Of a stretch of DNA of 64,000 nucleotides, positions 47,159-58,481 are shown piece after piece. This DNA comes from Subtercola lobariae. Lineage in GTDB: Bacteria; Actinomycetota; Actinomycetes; Actinomycetales; Microbacteriaceae. The DNA lies in NCBI RefSeq assembly GCF_014640255.1, contig NZ_BMGP01000003.1:124001-188000 (forward strand), given 5' to 3'. Under the pieces are notes generated by a model. That model did not search any database, was not told where the DNA came from, and was given only the letters and a program-made list of their open reading frames with translations. The first letter of the stretch is position 1. Every line of letters starts with the position of its first letter. Made by a program: the position numbers and the translations under genes.

Positions 47159-47351
47159 GGCGTGCGGTCGCTGGCGCTGCTCGCGCTGCTTCTGGTTCTG
47201 GTGGCGCTGGTCGCGCCTCTGATGCTGCTACTCGTTCCGATGGTGCCGCTGCTGGTGCCGCACGCGCCGCTGGTGTCGCTCGCGCTGCTCGTTCCGATGG
47301 TGCCGCTGGTGTCGCTCGAGCCACCCACGATCATCCACTCACCGGCGGCGC
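47159..47351. repeat. repetitive gap between ABC ATPase and dehydrogenase
   Basis: A 193-bp stretch of short GC-rich repeats. CTCGTTCCGATGGTGCCGCTG occurs twice exactly, at 47231-47251 and 47288-47308. It keeps open frames on both strands (Ser/Thr/Gly-rich on the minus strand) but no convincing gene. Confidence 0.65.
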
Positions 47352-48161
47352 TCACGCCCGCTTGCCGTAGGCCTTCGCGAGCCCGGCCACGTACGGGTGC
47401 CGCGGGTCGCCGAGCACCTCATCGATGGTGCCGAGCCCCACGACCACCCCTTCGTGCAAGACGACAATTCGGTCGACCGAGCGGCGCAGCACGTCGAGAT
47501 CGTGGCTGACGATGAGGGCCGTCGCGCCGCGCTCGCGCTGCAGCTTCGCAATGACGTCGATCACTGGCCCGCGCACCGAAACGTCGACTCCCGCGGTGGG
47601 CTCGTCGGCCACCAGAAAAACGGGGTCGAGAATCAGCGCCCGAGCGATGGCAACGCGCTGCCGCTGGCCGCTCGAGAGTTCGTGGGGCAGTTTCATTGCC
47701 GTTCCGTTGGCCAGCAGCAACGCGTCGAGCAAAGTCGCGACGCGCAGGCTGGCGTCTTTCTCGCTGAACCGCTTATCGCGCGAGAACAGCGGCTCGGCTA
47801 CCGATTCAGCGATGGTCATGTTCGAAGTGAGCGCACTCGAGCTGTCTTGCGGCAGGTAACCTACCCCGAAGGTCAGCCGATTGAGTTTGCGGCCGCGCAC
47901 GCCCTTGCGCAGGTCGTAGCCGAGTACGCTCAGCCCACCACCCACGATTCGGGCAGTGGATTCACGGGGCCCGCTGCTGGCCTGGGCCGCAGCCACGCGG
48001 GCGAACGTCGACTTGCCTGAGCCACTCGAACCGACCAGCCCCACAATTTCGCCCGGCTCGATTCGCAAGCTCACACCACGAACGGCGGTGTACGCCGGGC
48101 TGACGCTGTGGGCTGGGTATTCGATGGTGACGTCTGACGCCAACAGCACGGGGTCACTCAT
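47352..48161 (-). CDS. ABC transporter ATP-binding protein, orphan
   Basis: A 269-residue ATPase of the oligopeptide/nickel type. Walker A is GSSGSGKSTFA, the signature ELSSGQRQRVA, Walker B VFLVADEPT, and the switch histidine is in LIVSHDLDV. No permease gene is beside it. TAGGCT lies 7 nt before the ATG, so the mRNA is probably leaderless. Confidence 0.88.
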   Translation of the reverse strand: MSDPVLLASDVTIEYPAHSVSPAYTAVRGVSLRIEPGEIVGLVGSSGSGKSTFARVAAAQASSGPRESTARIVGGGLSVLGYDLRKGVRGRKLNRLTFGVGYLPQDSSSALTSNMTIAESVAEPLFSRDKRFSEKDASLRVATLLDALLLANGTAMKLPHELSSGQRQRVAIARALILDPVFLVADEPTAGVDVSVRGPVIDVIAKLQRERGATALIVSHDLDVLRRSVDRIVVLHEGVVVGLGTIDEVLGDPRHPYVAGLAKAYGKRA

Positions 48162-48221
48162 GCTTTCGAGCCTAACAAGCAGCGTTCGCTTCGCCGGCCA
48201 TGCGTCGATCGTGTCAGCACG

Positions 48222-50174
48222 TCAGTCGACATGAATGGCGCGGCGGTCTGCCTCGAGCTGCATGAGTTCACGCTGCAACGCTCGGTAGGCATCGGGGTCT
48301 GCGGCATGATCGGCGCGTTGCAGCTGACCGAGCACTTCTTCTTTGCGGCGCACGAGGTGACGCTCGATGAGCGATGAGGTGACCCGCCGCAGATACACGT
48401 CGAGTTCGCGTTCGGGCCGCTCGGGTATGGGCGCCACAGCGAGCTGCTCGACGAGGCCTGTGTACTGCGGAGCAATCGACTCCGAGATAGTGCCCACCCA
48501 GTCTGGCCGGTCGTACGCGTCGATCGACAGCGCGATAGCGTCTCGCACCGCGGCAAGCGCGGCGTTGCTGTAGCCGACTCCGGATGCCCGCACCAAGAGA
48601 TCTCGCCCGACCGACGTGGGGTACTGCAGCATCGCCATCAGCGCGTCACGCTCAAGACGTACTGAGGTGGTGCTCGGCAGCGAGGTCAGCGACACCGTCG
48701 CGACGGGCGCTGGAACAATCGTGGCCGGAATGAACTCTTCGGTCGTACCTCGCGTACGAGCGCCGGCGTTTCCCGCTGCTGCACCGGCACCGGCACCTGA
48801 AGCGCCGGCAGACCCGCCAGGCCCACCGCCGGCGCTACTACCGGAGCCGCCACCCGTGCCCCCACTCTGCGAAACGGCGCGCGACACCTCAGAGATGTCG
48901 ACGCCGAGCAGGCGCGCAAGCTCGCGGGTGTAACCCGGGCGCAACGCGGGGTCGCGGATATCGGCCACGACCGGCGCCGCATCTCGCAGCCCTGCTGCGC
49001 GGCCCTCGACTGTATTGAGGTTGTAGTTGGCGAGCTTCTGCTTGATGACGAATTCGAACATCGGCTTTTTCGAGGAGATGAGTCTGCGCACCGCGTCATC
49101 TCCGCGATTGAGACGCAGATCGCACGGGTCGAGGCCGTCAGGCGCCACCGCTACGTAGGTTTGAGCCGCAAATCGTTGCTCTTCGCTGAAGGCGCGCATC
49201 GCGGCCTTCTGACCGGCAGCGTCGGGGTCGAACGTGAAAACGACCTCACCGAGCCCAGTGGTGTCGTCGCCGAGAATGCGGCGCATGACCTTGATGTGTT
49301 CGACGCCGAACGACGTGCCGCAGGTCGCGACCGCAGTCGTAACGCCCGCCAGGTGACAAGCCATCACGTCGGTGTAGCCCTCGACCACCACCACTTGGCG
49401 ACTGCGCGAGATGTCACGCTTGGCGAGGTCAAGACCGTAGAGCACTTGCGACTTGTGATACACCGGCGTTTCGGGAGTGTTGAGGTACTTCGGCCCTTTG
49501 TCGTCGTCGTAGAGCCGCCGTGCCCCGAAGCCCACGGTCTGGCCGGTCTGGTCTCTAATCGGCCAGACGAGTCGGCCGCGAAATCGGTCGTAACTGCCGC
49601 GTTCACCAGTGGAGGTCAGCCCCGCCGTGCTCAGTTCTTCAGCCGTGTAGCCCAGAGAGCGGAGGTGCTGGCCGAGGTTGTCCCACCCCTGGGGAGCGTA
49701 GCCCACGCCGAAACGCTGAGCAGCGGCCGCATCGAAGCCGCGTTCGCCCAGAAACTGCCGCCCGGCATCTGCACCCGCCGTCGTCAGCTGCTCGGCGAAC
49801 CAGAGGCGCGCGGCCTCGTTCGCGGCAAGCAATCGGGCGCGATTGCTGTGATCGCTGGCCTGACCGCCGTCTTCGTAGTGCAGCTCGTAGCCGATTTGAG
49901 CGGCGAGGCGTTCGACGGCCTCGGCGAAGGTGACGTGGTCGAGCTTCTGTAGAAAGGTGAAGACGTCGCCGCCCTCACCGCAGCCGAAGCAGTGGTAGTA
50001 GCCCACCTGAGGTCGAACGTGAAAGCTGGGTGAGCGCTCGTCGTGAAACGGGCAGAGCCCTTTCATCGAACCGATTCCGGCGCTTTTCAGGGTGACGAAT
50101 TCGCCGACGACATCGGCGATGTTGATGCGCGCGCGAACCTCGTCGATGTCACTGCGCCTGATGCGGCCTGCCAT
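48222..50174 (-). CDS. dnaG: DNA primase
   Basis: A 650-residue primase that makes RNA primers at the replication fork. The zinc domain has CPFH and CFGC pairs (LCPFHDERSP, YYHCFGCGEGG). The TOPRIM catalytic part includes VVVEGYTDVMA and VFTFDPDAAGQKAA. A Gly/Ser/Ala linker of about 45 residues separates it from the C-terminal helicase-binding domain. The ATG at 50174 starts the conserved MAGRIRRSDIDEVR and lies 8 nt after the dgt stop. Confidence 0.96.
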   Translation of the reverse strand: MAGRIRRSDIDEVRARINIADVVGEFVTLKSAGIGSMKGLCPFHDERSPSFHVRPQVGYYHCFGCGEGGDVFTFLQKLDHVTFAEAVERLAAQIGYELHYEDGGQASDHSNRARLLAANEAARLWFAEQLTTAGADAGRQFLGERGFDAAAAQRFGVGYAPQGWDNLGQHLRSLGYTAEELSTAGLTSTGERGSYDRFRGRLVWPIRDQTGQTVGFGARRLYDDDKGPKYLNTPETPVYHKSQVLYGLDLAKRDISRSRQVVVVEGYTDVMACHLAGVTTAVATCGTSFGVEHIKVMRRILGDDTTGLGEVVFTFDPDAAGQKAAMRAFSEEQRFAAQTYVAVAPDGLDPCDLRLNRGDDAVRRLISSKKPMFEFVIKQKLANYNLNTVEGRAAGLRDAAPVVADIRDPALRPGYTRELARLLGVDISEVSRAVSQSGGTGGGSGSSAGGGPGGSAGASGAGAGAAAGNAGARTRGTTEEFIPATIVPAPVATVSLTSLPSTTSVRLERDALMAMLQYPTSVGRDLLVRASGVGYSNAALAAVRDAIALSIDAYDRPDWVGTISESIAPQYTGLVEQLAVAPIPERPERELDVYLRRVTSSLIERHLVRRKEEVLGQLQRADHAADPDAYRALQRELMQLEADRRAIHVD

Positions 50175-50182
50175 GGGTGGGG

Positions 50183-51682
50183 TTACGACTTTTCTCGGTG
50201 GTGAACGGTGGTTGGCGTCGCGGCTGTCTGCGCGTGTGACGGTGCAGTTGTCTGCGCGTGTGCCGTCGCGGTCGACGGCCTGGTTTTCGTGGCCGTTTCG
50301 GCGACGAGCCTCCGGTGCCACGACAACGCTGACTGGTCGGTGAGGCTAGCCACCTGGTCGACGATGACACGCTTCTTAGCGGCATCGTCAGGGGCCGCGG
50401 CCCAGTCGCCCGCAAACGCAGCTTCGAGATGCTCGGCTTCGGTGGCCAGCAACCGTTCGGCGAGCTCGACGAGCAATGCCCGCTGGGTGCGGTAGATGGG
50501 CTTACGTTTTGTGCTCGACATCACGAAGGCCGCCACGATGCCCTTCAGCACAGCGATCTCGGCAGCAACGCCCCGCGGAACTACCACGTTTGCGGAGTAA
50601 CGAATGAGGCTCGCCTGCGCGTAACTCTCCCGCGTCGCCTGGGTTGCGGCGCCGGCGAACCGACCGATCAGCTGGCTTGTCAGGTTCTTGAGCCGAGCCT
50701 GCGCGAATCGACCGCCGTCGTAACCCTCGAGCCAGACATCGAGCGAGTCGAGGCGATCGAAGGCGGCGATCAGCTCAGCGTGACTGAACGAGCCGCCCAC
50801 CCACGAATGCATGCTGGTGACCAGCGCTTCGTGGTCGACCCGGCCGCCGAGTGCCGGCACGTCGATATAGCCGTTCAGCACGGCGTCTTCGAAGTCGTGC
50901 ACCGAGTAGGCGATGTCGTCAGAGAGATCCATCACTTGGGCCTCGATGCACAGCCGCCCGGCGGGCGCTTCGCTGCGCAGCCAGGTGAACACGGGCACAT
51001 CGTCGGCATAGACGCCGAACTTCTGCCTGCCGCTTGCGTCGGTCACCGAGTCGGCGGCAGACCACGGGTATTTACAGCTCGCATCGAGGCTGGCGCGGGT
51101 GAGGTTCAGACCGTACCCGTGCCCGTCTGGCCCGAACACCTTGGGCTCGAGCCGGGTCAGTATGCGCAGGCTCTGCGCGTTGCCTTCGAACCCGCCGATG
51201 TCGTCGGCCCACTCTGAGAGGGCTCGTTCGCCGTTGTGCCCGAATGGTGGATGCCCGAGGTCATGTGCAAGGCACGCAGTGTCGACCACGTCGGGGTCGA
51301 GCCCGAGGCTCGCCGCCAATTCACGCCCGACCTGAGCGACCTCGAGCGAATGCGTGAGCCTGTTTCGGGCGAAGTCGAGGTCTGCCGCCGGAGAAAGCAC
51401 CTGGGTCTTGGCGGCGAGCCGCCTGAGCGCACCCGAGTGCAGCAGGCGTGCCCTGTCGCGCGCGAAGTCGCTGCGGCGCGAGTAGTGCTCTTCGGGCAGC
51501 GGCCGCTCGGCGTCGAACGCGGTGTAGTCGTCGAGCGCCTCGGCGCCTGCGCTGGTCATGCTCGCGTCGGCCGAACTCGTTGCGCTCAGATCACCCGCGC
51601 TCTCAGCAGCCCCGCGCTCAGCAACCACGCGCGTTTCGAATGCCCCGGCCGCGGCACGCCCGACGACACCCGCATCAGCCAC
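50183..51682 (-). CDS. dgt: deoxyguanosinetriphosphate triphosphohydrolase-like protein
   Basis: A 499-residue HD-domain enzyme that splits dNTPs to nucleoside and tripolyphosphate. The HD motif is seen in FARNRLTHSLEVAQVGRE and CLAHDLGHPPFGHNGE. The GTG at 51682 overlaps the dusB stop. The first 60 residues are Ala-rich and variable. It lies directly before dnaG. Confidence 0.93.
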   Translation of the reverse strand: MADAGVVGRAAAGAFETRVVAERGAAESAGDLSATSSADASMTSAGAEALDDYTAFDAERPLPEEHYSRRSDFARDRARLLHSGALRRLAAKTQVLSPAADLDFARNRLTHSLEVAQVGRELAASLGLDPDVVDTACLAHDLGHPPFGHNGERALSEWADDIGGFEGNAQSLRILTRLEPKVFGPDGHGYGLNLTRASLDASCKYPWSAADSVTDASGRQKFGVYADDVPVFTWLRSEAPAGRLCIEAQVMDLSDDIAYSVHDFEDAVLNGYIDVPALGGRVDHEALVTSMHSWVGGSFSHAELIAAFDRLDSLDVWLEGYDGGRFAQARLKNLTSQLIGRFAGAATQATRESYAQASLIRYSANVVVPRGVAAEIAVLKGIVAAFVMSSTKRKPIYRTQRALLVELAERLLATEAEHLEAAFAGDWAAAPDDAAKKRVIVDQVASLTDQSALSWHRRLVAETATKTRPSTATAHAQTTAPSHAQTAATPTTVHHREKS

Positions 51683-52865
51683 CGCTGTGCTCCAGCTCTG
51701 CGCCCGCCAGCTCGGCGAGTTCGGGCTGGTCGAGCGTGCGCGACGCCAGCCAGTTGTTCGGCAACGCCGGGCGCTTCGGGGTGCCGGCTCGGCCGCGTGG
51801 GCCTTCGGCGTCGGCCCCGGGGTACGGCAGTGTGGGGTCGAGGGTGCCGAGCAGAGCATCCATCTCGGCCAGCGAACTGACCATCGCCAGCGCGGCCCGC
51901 ACCTCGTGGCCCACCGGGTAGCCCTTGAAGTACCAGCCCACGTGCTTGCGAATGTCTCGGCAAGCGCGTTCTTCGCTGTCGAAGAAGTCGACGAGCAACT
52001 CGGTGTGCCGACGCAGTGCCGTCGCGACCTCGCCGAGTGGCGGGTGCGCGCGGGCCGCCAGCGCCTCTGCCTCGGTCAGCTCGCCGCTCCGAACGCGGAA
52101 GGCTGCCGAGAGATCGCCGAACAACCACGGCCGGCCAAGGCAACCGCGCCCGACGACCACACCGTCACAGCCCGTCTCGTCGACCATGCGCAGCGCGTCG
52201 TCGGCCGACCAGATGTCGCCGTTGCCGAGCACCGGAATGCTCGTGATGGTCTCTTTGAGTGTGGCGATGGCCGACCAGTCGGCGTGGCCGGAGTAGAAGT
52301 TGGCTGCCGTTCTGGCGTGCAGCGCGACAGCGGCAACCCCGGCGCCCTCTGCGGCCCGCGCGGCCTCGAGATAGGTGAGATGGGTGTCGTCGATTCCCTT
52401 GCGCATCTTCACGGTGACCGGAATTTCGCCGGCTGCACCCACGGCGGCCTCGACGATGCCGCGGAACAGATCGCTCTTCCATGGCAACGCGGCACCGCCA
52501 CCCTTGCGGGTCACCTTCGGCACCGGGCAGCCGAAGTTCATGTCGATGTGGTCGGCCAGGTCTTCGGCAACCAGCATGGTGACCGCTTCACCCATCGTCT
52601 TCGGGTCGACACCGTAGAGCTGAATAGACCGGGTGGTCTCTGAGGGGTGGTGCGTAATGAGTCGTAACGACTCGGGCGTGCTCTCGACCAATGCACGCGA
52701 GGTGATCATTTCGCTGACATACAGCCCCGCGCCGTATTCGCGGCAGAGCCGCCGATACGCCGTGTTGGTGATGCCGGCCATGGGCGCGAGTACAACGGGC
52801 ACATCAAGAGTGATGGGCCCGATAGCGAGGCGAGGCGCTGTCGTGAGCGCGGTTGGAGAATTCAT
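51675..52865 (-). CDS. dusB: tRNA-dihydrouridine synthase
   Basis: A 396-residue FMN enzyme that reduces uridine to dihydrouridine in the tRNA D loop. Motifs are VVLAPMAGITNTAYR, the DMNFGCPVPKVTRKGGG segment with the catalytic Cys, and VVVGRGCLGRPWLF. A perfect 8-bp inverted repeat surrounds the start codon. Its end overlaps dgt. Confidence 0.94.
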   Translation of the reverse strand: MNSPTALTTAPRLAIGPITLDVPVVLAPMAGITNTAYRRLCREYGAGLYVSEMITSRALVESTPESLRLITHHPSETTRSIQLYGVDPKTMGEAVTMLVAEDLADHIDMNFGCPVPKVTRKGGGAALPWKSDLFRGIVEAAVGAAGEIPVTVKMRKGIDDTHLTYLEAARAAEGAGVAAVALHARTAANFYSGHADWSAIATLKETITSIPVLGNGDIWSADDALRMVDETGCDGVVVGRGCLGRPWLFGDLSAAFRVRSGELTEAEALAARAHPPLGEVATALRRHTELLVDFFDSEERACRDIRKHVGWYFKGYPVGHEVRAALAMVSSLAEMDALLGTLDPTLPYPGADAEGPRGRAGTPKRPALPNNWLASRTLDQPELAELAGAELEHSGG

Positions 52866-52879
52866 TGGTCTAATTCTCC
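52855..52879. promoter_or_regulatory. inverted repeat across the dusB start
   Basis: GGAGAATT-N9-AATTCTCC, with the dusB ATG in the spacer. GAGAAT within the upstream arm sits 7 nt before the ATG and could be the -10 box. Confidence 0.4.
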
Positions 52880-52925
52880 CAGAGTTTCGGAGCAGACGAG
52901 CCGGCGTGAGCCCGTCGGTGCAGAA

Positions 52926-53168
52926 CTACTTCGAGCGCACCGCTGTGGAGGACGAGTCTTGTGCGCGGTTCTCAGCTGCTGAGCCGGCCGGAGCAGCGAC
53001 GGGAGCAACACCCACGGCGGGCACATCGCAGACACCATCGATGCCGCACACCGCGCCCTCGGGCCCATCCACGGCTCCCAGCATCTGAAACACAGGGGAC
53101 GCAAACCCGACAGCCTGCACTTTCGAACCGCCTTTCAAACCGGCTTGCGAATCAGCCTGCGAGCTCAT
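52926..53168 (-). CDS. small hypothetical protein coupled to the FrnE-like gene
   Basis: An 80-residue protein beginning MSSQADSQAGLKGG with a central VFQMLGAVDGPEG and two cysteines in AVCGIDGVCDVP. The ATG overlaps the stop of the DsbA/FrnE-like gene by 4 nt. I do not recognise it. Confidence 0.5.
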   Translation of the reverse strand: MSSQADSQAGLKGGSKVQAVGFASPVFQMLGAVDGPEGAVCGIDGVCDVPAVGVAPVAAPAGSAAENRAQDSSSTAVRSK

Positions 53169-53938
53169 CGCGCCTCCCCCACGCCAGCGGCATCCGCAGC
53201 GGCATCCGCATCGGCATCGGCATCGGCCCCGAATACAGCGTCAGCCGCCGCCTCGGCGGCACGCTCCCCTGTGATCTGGGTCAGCACCTGGGCGAAGGTC
53301 GCGGCATCCTGAGCGCCCGACACCCCGTATTTGTTGTCGAACACGAAGAACGGCACGCCCTGAATACCGTACTCGATGGCCTGCGCTTGGTCGGCGCGCA
53401 CCGCATCGAGAAATTCGTCGGCCTGAAGCGAGCGCAGAACGTCGTCGCGGTCGAGCCCGACCTCGGCGGCGAGGTCAGCGAGATCGTCGTCACGGCCGAC
53501 GTGCTTGCCCTCCTCGAAGTACGCCTTGAGTAGGCGTTCTTTCATCTCGAGCTGAAGGCCGTGCGCCTTTGCGTAGTGAATGACTTGGTGAGCCTTCACC
53601 GTGTTGGTGTGCTTGAGTGCGTCGAAATCGTAATGCAAGCCCACCGATTCGGCGATGCCAGTGATGCGCTCGAGCATCTGCGCGGTCTGTTCGGGCGGCA
53701 GGCCCTTGTGCTGAGCGAGAAAATCAGTCTCAGATCCGTCGAAATCGACCGGAGTCTCTGGCGAGAGCTCGAAGCTGTGGTACTCGACCTGCACCGGAAC
53801 GGCACTGCCGTCAGCACTCGCGGCCGTGTACTCGACGATGCCGTTCTCGAGCTTGCGCTTGCCCACGTAACACCAGGGGCACGCGACGTCTGACCACACG
53901 TCGATCTTGATTGCATCACTCACAACAGAATCATTCAC
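53165..53938 (-). CDS. DsbA-family oxidoreductase, FrnE-like
   Basis: A thioredoxin-fold protein with the CPWC active site in SDVACPWCYVGKRKLE, a helical insertion, and the cis-Pro region GVQGVPFFVFDNKYG-like (seen as GIQGVPFFVF). FrnE proteins are cytoplasmic thiol oxidoreductases. No clear ribosome site fixes the start; GTG codons at 53938 and 53923 and an upstream frame to 53992 are possible. The C-terminus is an Asp-Ala repeat encoded by a GCATC-type repeat. Confidence 0.88.
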   Translation of the reverse strand: MNDSVVSDAIKIDVWSDVACPWCYVGKRKLENGIVEYTAASADGSAVPVQVEYHSFELSPETPVDFDGSETDFLAQHKGLPPEQTAQMLERITGIAESVGLHYDFDALKHTNTVKAHQVIHYAKAHGLQLEMKERLLKAYFEEGKHVGRDDDLADLAAEVGLDRDDVLRSLQADEFLDAVRADQAQAIEYGIQGVPFFVFDNKYGVSGAQDAATFAQVLTQITGERAAEAAADAVFGADADADADAAADAAGVGEAR

Positions 53939-54030
53939 ACCAGTGGCAACGGGCGCCGCGCTGGTGATATTCCCGAACTCGGTCGCCGGCACGGGAATGG
54001 TGAGGCACGGGCATCCGGTTAGATGGTGTC

Positions 54031-54516
54031 ATGACGCTCACCGGTACAGAACGAGTCGAAGTGGATGCCCGCGAGCGCGGCCTCGCCATCGAAATCGTTG
54101 AACGGCCCGCCGCCGACAGCCTCGAAGCGGCCGCCGCACTGCTCGGCCTCGAACCGTCGGCCGTGATCAAGTCACTCGTGGTGAAGCGGCACGATGGCGA
54201 CTACCTGTTCGTGCTGACGCCCGGAGACCGCCAGATCAGCTGGCCGAAACTGCGCACCCTGCTCGGTGTGAACAAGCTCTCACTGCCCTCTGCCGACCTC
54301 GCCCTCGAGGCGACGGGCTACGAACGCGGAACCATCACCCCGCTCGGCAGCCTCACCGCGTTGCCCGTCTTCGCTGACGAACGGATGCTCGGAAAGCAGG
54401 TCGCGCTCGGCGCGGGCGAGCACGGCCACAGCTTGCTCGTCGACGCCGACGCCCTCGTCGCCGCTTTCGGAGCGACCGTCGCTGACATCACGGAGCCCCT
54501 CAAACCGCGCCACTGA
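54031..54516 (+). CDS. ybaK: YbaK/EbsC-family aminoacyl-tRNA deacylase
   Basis: A 161-residue protein that would hydrolyse mischarged Cys-tRNA(Pro) or a related substrate. The conserved lysine is in VIKSLVVKRHDGDYL, and the GDRQISWPKL and GTITPLGS segments are typical. It is the only plus-strand gene in this part and is divergent from the FrnE-like gene. Confidence 0.88.
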   Translation: MTLTGTERVEVDARERGLAIEIVERPAADSLEAAAALLGLEPSAVIKSLVVKRHDGDYLFVLTPGDRQISWPKLRTLLGVNKLSLPSADLALEATGYERGTITPLGSLTALPVFADERMLGKQVALGAGEHGHSLLVDADALVAAFGATVADITEPLKPRH

Positions 54517-54556
54517 CAAACCGCGCCGCCTGACCGCCGCGAGCGTGGCCCCAGCG

Positions 54557-55363
54557 CTAAGCCGAGGTCGGCGCGTCGACGGCACCACCGAACCGGCGGG
54601 TGCGGCCGGTGTAGTACTCGATGGCCTCCCAGAGGTCTGTGCGGGTGAAGTCGGGCCAGAGCCGGTCGAGAAACACCATTTCGGCGTAGGCCGACTGCCA
54701 GAGCATGAAGTTGCTGGTGCGCTGCTCTCCTGAGCTGCGCACGAAGAGGTCGACGTCGGGCAGGTCGGGCACGTATAAGTGCTTCTGAATGAGCTTCTCT
54801 GACACGCTCGATGGTTTCAAACGCCCGGCGGCGACCTCTGCCGCGATGTGCTGTACGGCATCCGTCAGCTCGTTGCGGCCGCCGTAGTTGACGCACATGG
54901 TGAGTGTGAGCGTGGAGTTCGCCGCGGTCAGCCGTTCTGCGAACTGCAGCTCGTTGATCACCGATGCCCACAGCCTCGGCCGGCGCCCCGCCCAGCGCAC
55001 CCGAACGCCCCATTCGTTGAGCTGGTCGCGGCGGCGGTGCAGCACGTCGCGGTTGAAGCCCATCAAGAAGCGCACCTCGTCGGGCGATCGCTTCCAGTTC
55101 TCGGTCGAGAACGCGTACACGCTGAGGTGTTTCACGCCGATTTGAACGGCGCCGGCCACCACGTCGAGCAGCGCGGCCTCGCCGGCCTTGTGGCCCTCGA
55201 CGCGGGTCAGGCCGCGGGCGTTGGCCCAGCGGCCGTTGCCGTCCATCACCACGGCGACGTGCTCGGGCACCTCGCCGCGCGGAATCTCGGGCGGATACAC
55301 CCCCGTGTAATCGAGCGGCTTGAAGTCGACTGCGTCGCGGTGGGTCTTGCCTACTCGGCTCAT
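54557..55363 (-). CDS. uppS: isoprenyl transferase (undecaprenyl diphosphate synthase type)
   Basis: A 268-residue cis-prenyltransferase that makes the lipid carrier for cell-wall synthesis. Signature pieces are [16 protein letters not shown] (catalytic Asp) and [19 protein letters not shown]. Its ATG overlaps the recO stop by 4 nt, so the two are coupled. Confidence 0.95.
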   Translation of the reverse strand: MSRVGKTHRDAVDFKPLDYTGVYPPEIPRGEVPEHVAVVMDGNGRWANARGLTRVEGHKAGEAALLDVVAGAVQIGVKHLSVYAFSTENWKRSPDEVRFLMGFNRDVLHRRRDQLNEWGVRVRWAGRRPRLWASVINELQFAERLTAANSTLTLTMCVNYGGRNELTDAVQHIAAEVAAGRLKPSSVSEKLIQKHLYVPDLPDVDLFVRSSGEQRTSNFMLWQSAYAEMVFLDRLWPDFTRTDLWEAIEYYTGRTRRFGGAVDAPTSA

Positions 55364-56319
55364 GCGGTGGTGCTTTCGGTGGGGGTAGCGGAGGGGGCGG
55401 CCACGGAGAACGCAGGCCCCACGGGGGTAGCAGCAGAGAACGCAGGCCCCGCGGGGGTAGCAGCAGAGAACGCGGGCCCCGCGGGAGTGGCAGCAGACGC
55501 AGGACTCACGGGCCGAGCTGGGGTACCCGTCGCCCGTGCTGCTTCAACGGCCTGGCGGGCGAGCTGCGCCTCACGCAGGGTGTGGATGGTCGAATTACTC
55601 CGATCCACGTGCTGCAGCGATCGCAGCCCCCGCTCGAGGTGCCACTGCGTATACGCGGCCACGATACCGCTCGCCTGCGACCGAACCCGTTCTGCGGTGG
55701 AGTCTGCCGAAGCCCAGTCACCCGAAAGAAGCGCCCCGAGCAACCCGAGCGTGGCGGCATCGAGCCTCGGGGTGCCGGGAGGCGCATACTCATCGCTCAC
55801 CACACCGCCCAGCTGCACCACGAACGCCGAGTGCGGCCCCGGCACGCCTGACACGGCGCAATCGAAGAAGCTCGGCGCCCAGCCGGCCATCGACAGCGCA
55901 CGCAAGAGGTACGAATCGAGTGTCAGGCTCGAGCCGTGCTCGCCGCGCGACAGCGACCGCAGAGCACCGACCAGCAACAGGTATTGCTGCTGCGTCGCAT
56001 CTGCTTCGGTCAGCTTGTCGGCCGTTTCGACCATGGCACTCGCCGCGGTGTAGCTCGCGTAGTCGGCCGAGATCTCGGCGCCGTACGAGGCGATGGTCTC
56101 GGCCTGCGTGATGGTGTCGAGGGTGCGCCCCTCGAAGAACTGAACGTCGGCCACCATGAAAGGCTCGAGCCGCGCGCCGAACTTCGACGCCGTGCGCCGC
56201 ACGCCCTTCGCCACCGCGCGGATCTTGCCGTGCTGCCGCGAGAGCATCGTCACGATGCGGTCGGCCTCACCCAGCTTGTGGGTGCGCAGCACAACGACGT
56301 CATCACGGTAAAGGGGCAC
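55360..56319 (-). CDS. recO: DNA repair protein RecO
   Basis: A 319-residue protein of RecFOR repair. The N-terminal OB fold begins [23 protein letters not shown]. The C-terminal zinc-binding region is reduced ([12 protein letters not shown]). The last 45 residues contain three copies of an [10 protein letters not shown]-like unit from a 30-bp tandem repeat at 55406-55495. GATAAT lies 6 nt before the GTG, suggesting a leaderless start separate from leuA. Confidence 0.92.
   Translation of the reverse strand: MPLYRDDVVVLRTHKLGEADRIVTMLSRQHGKIRAVAKGVRRTASKFGARLEPFMVADVQFFEGRTLDTITQAETIASYGAEISADYASYTAASAMVETADKLTEADATQQQYLLLVGALRSLSRGEHGSSLTLDSYLLRALSMAGWAPSFFDCAVSGVPGPHSAFVVQLGGVVSDEYAPPGTPRLDAATLGLLGALLSGDWASADSTAERVRSQASGIVAAYTQWHLERGLRSLQHVDRSNSTIHTLREAQLARQAVEAARATGTPARPVSPASAATPAGPAFSAATPAGPAFSAATPVGPAFSVAAPSATPTESTTA
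55406..55495. repeat. 30-bp tandem repeat, three copies, inside recO
   Basis: Three 30-bp units with core GCAGGCCCCGCGGGGGTAGC encode a Pro/Ala/Ser tail at the RecO C-terminus. They are in frame and lie beyond the conserved domain. Confidence 0.85.
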
Positions 56320-56446
56320 CCCTCTATTATCGCTGCCTCCCCCGACGCTGCTCCGGATGCCCGGCCGGCCAGCCGCGCCGCACTCCGCGTTCCGGCCGCC
56401 GAATTCCGACCCGCAACTTCACTCTTCACCTCGCGTCGCTGCGGAG

Positions 56447-56494
56447 GTTGCGCAAAGGCACCTCCGAGCGCGAGCAGAGGTGCTTTCGCGCAAC
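56447..56494 (-). terminator. strong hairpin downstream of leuA
   Basis: GTTGCGCAAAGGCACCTC pairs with GAGGTGCTTTCGCGCAAC (two mismatches) around a 12-nt loop. It lies about 75 nt after the leuA stop and before the recO promoter. It has no T-run, so it could be a terminator, an mRNA-end stabiliser or another palindromic repeat. Confidence 0.5.
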
Positions 56495-56570
56495 GACACG
56501 CCGAGCGAATGCGCGCGGCGTCACCGGCGACTGACGCGAAGCTCGAGACGGGCGGGAGCCGCGAAACGGG

Positions 56571-58355
<1,785 letters not shown>

Positions 58356-58410
58356 TTAGTGTTTGCGTCTGGTTGGCAGTTTTTTATTTACGACAAGCCA
58401 ATGACGAACT

Positions 58411-58446
58411 CCGCGACGAGGAAGGCTTTATGAAAGCTCGTCGCGG
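58411..58446 (-). promoter_or_regulatory. leuA leader hairpin
   Basis: CCGCGACGAG and CTCGTCGCGG are perfect 10-bp arms with a 16-nt loop. The 5' arm lies within the leader peptide coding sequence and the peptide's stop codon is in the loop, so ribosome position can decide whether it forms. Confidence 0.75.
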
Positions 58447-58475
58447 CAGCTAAGAAGGAGCAGACCGAAAAACAC
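58428..58475 (-). CDS. leuA leader peptide
   Basis: GTG start and 15 residues, MFFGLLLLSCRDELS, with codons CTG CTC CTT CTT in a row and one more Leu near the end. TAGCCT lies 6 nt before the GTG, so the mRNA is probably leaderless. The design is that of a leucine attenuator leader. Leader control of leuA is known in Actinobacteria. Confidence 0.7.
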   Translation of the reverse strand: MFFGLLLLSCRDELS

Positions 58476-58481
58476 CCTTTG

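Noticed and set aside
46625-47509. 294-aa plus-strand ORF opposite the dehydrogenase
   Set aside because: It runs antisense to a clear dehydrogenase and through the repetitive gap; the hydrophobic Leu/Val/Pro part comes from the repeat.
55406-55495. 30-bp repeats as a CRISPR array
   Set aside because: The units are contiguous with no spacers, are in frame within recO, and no cas gene is present.
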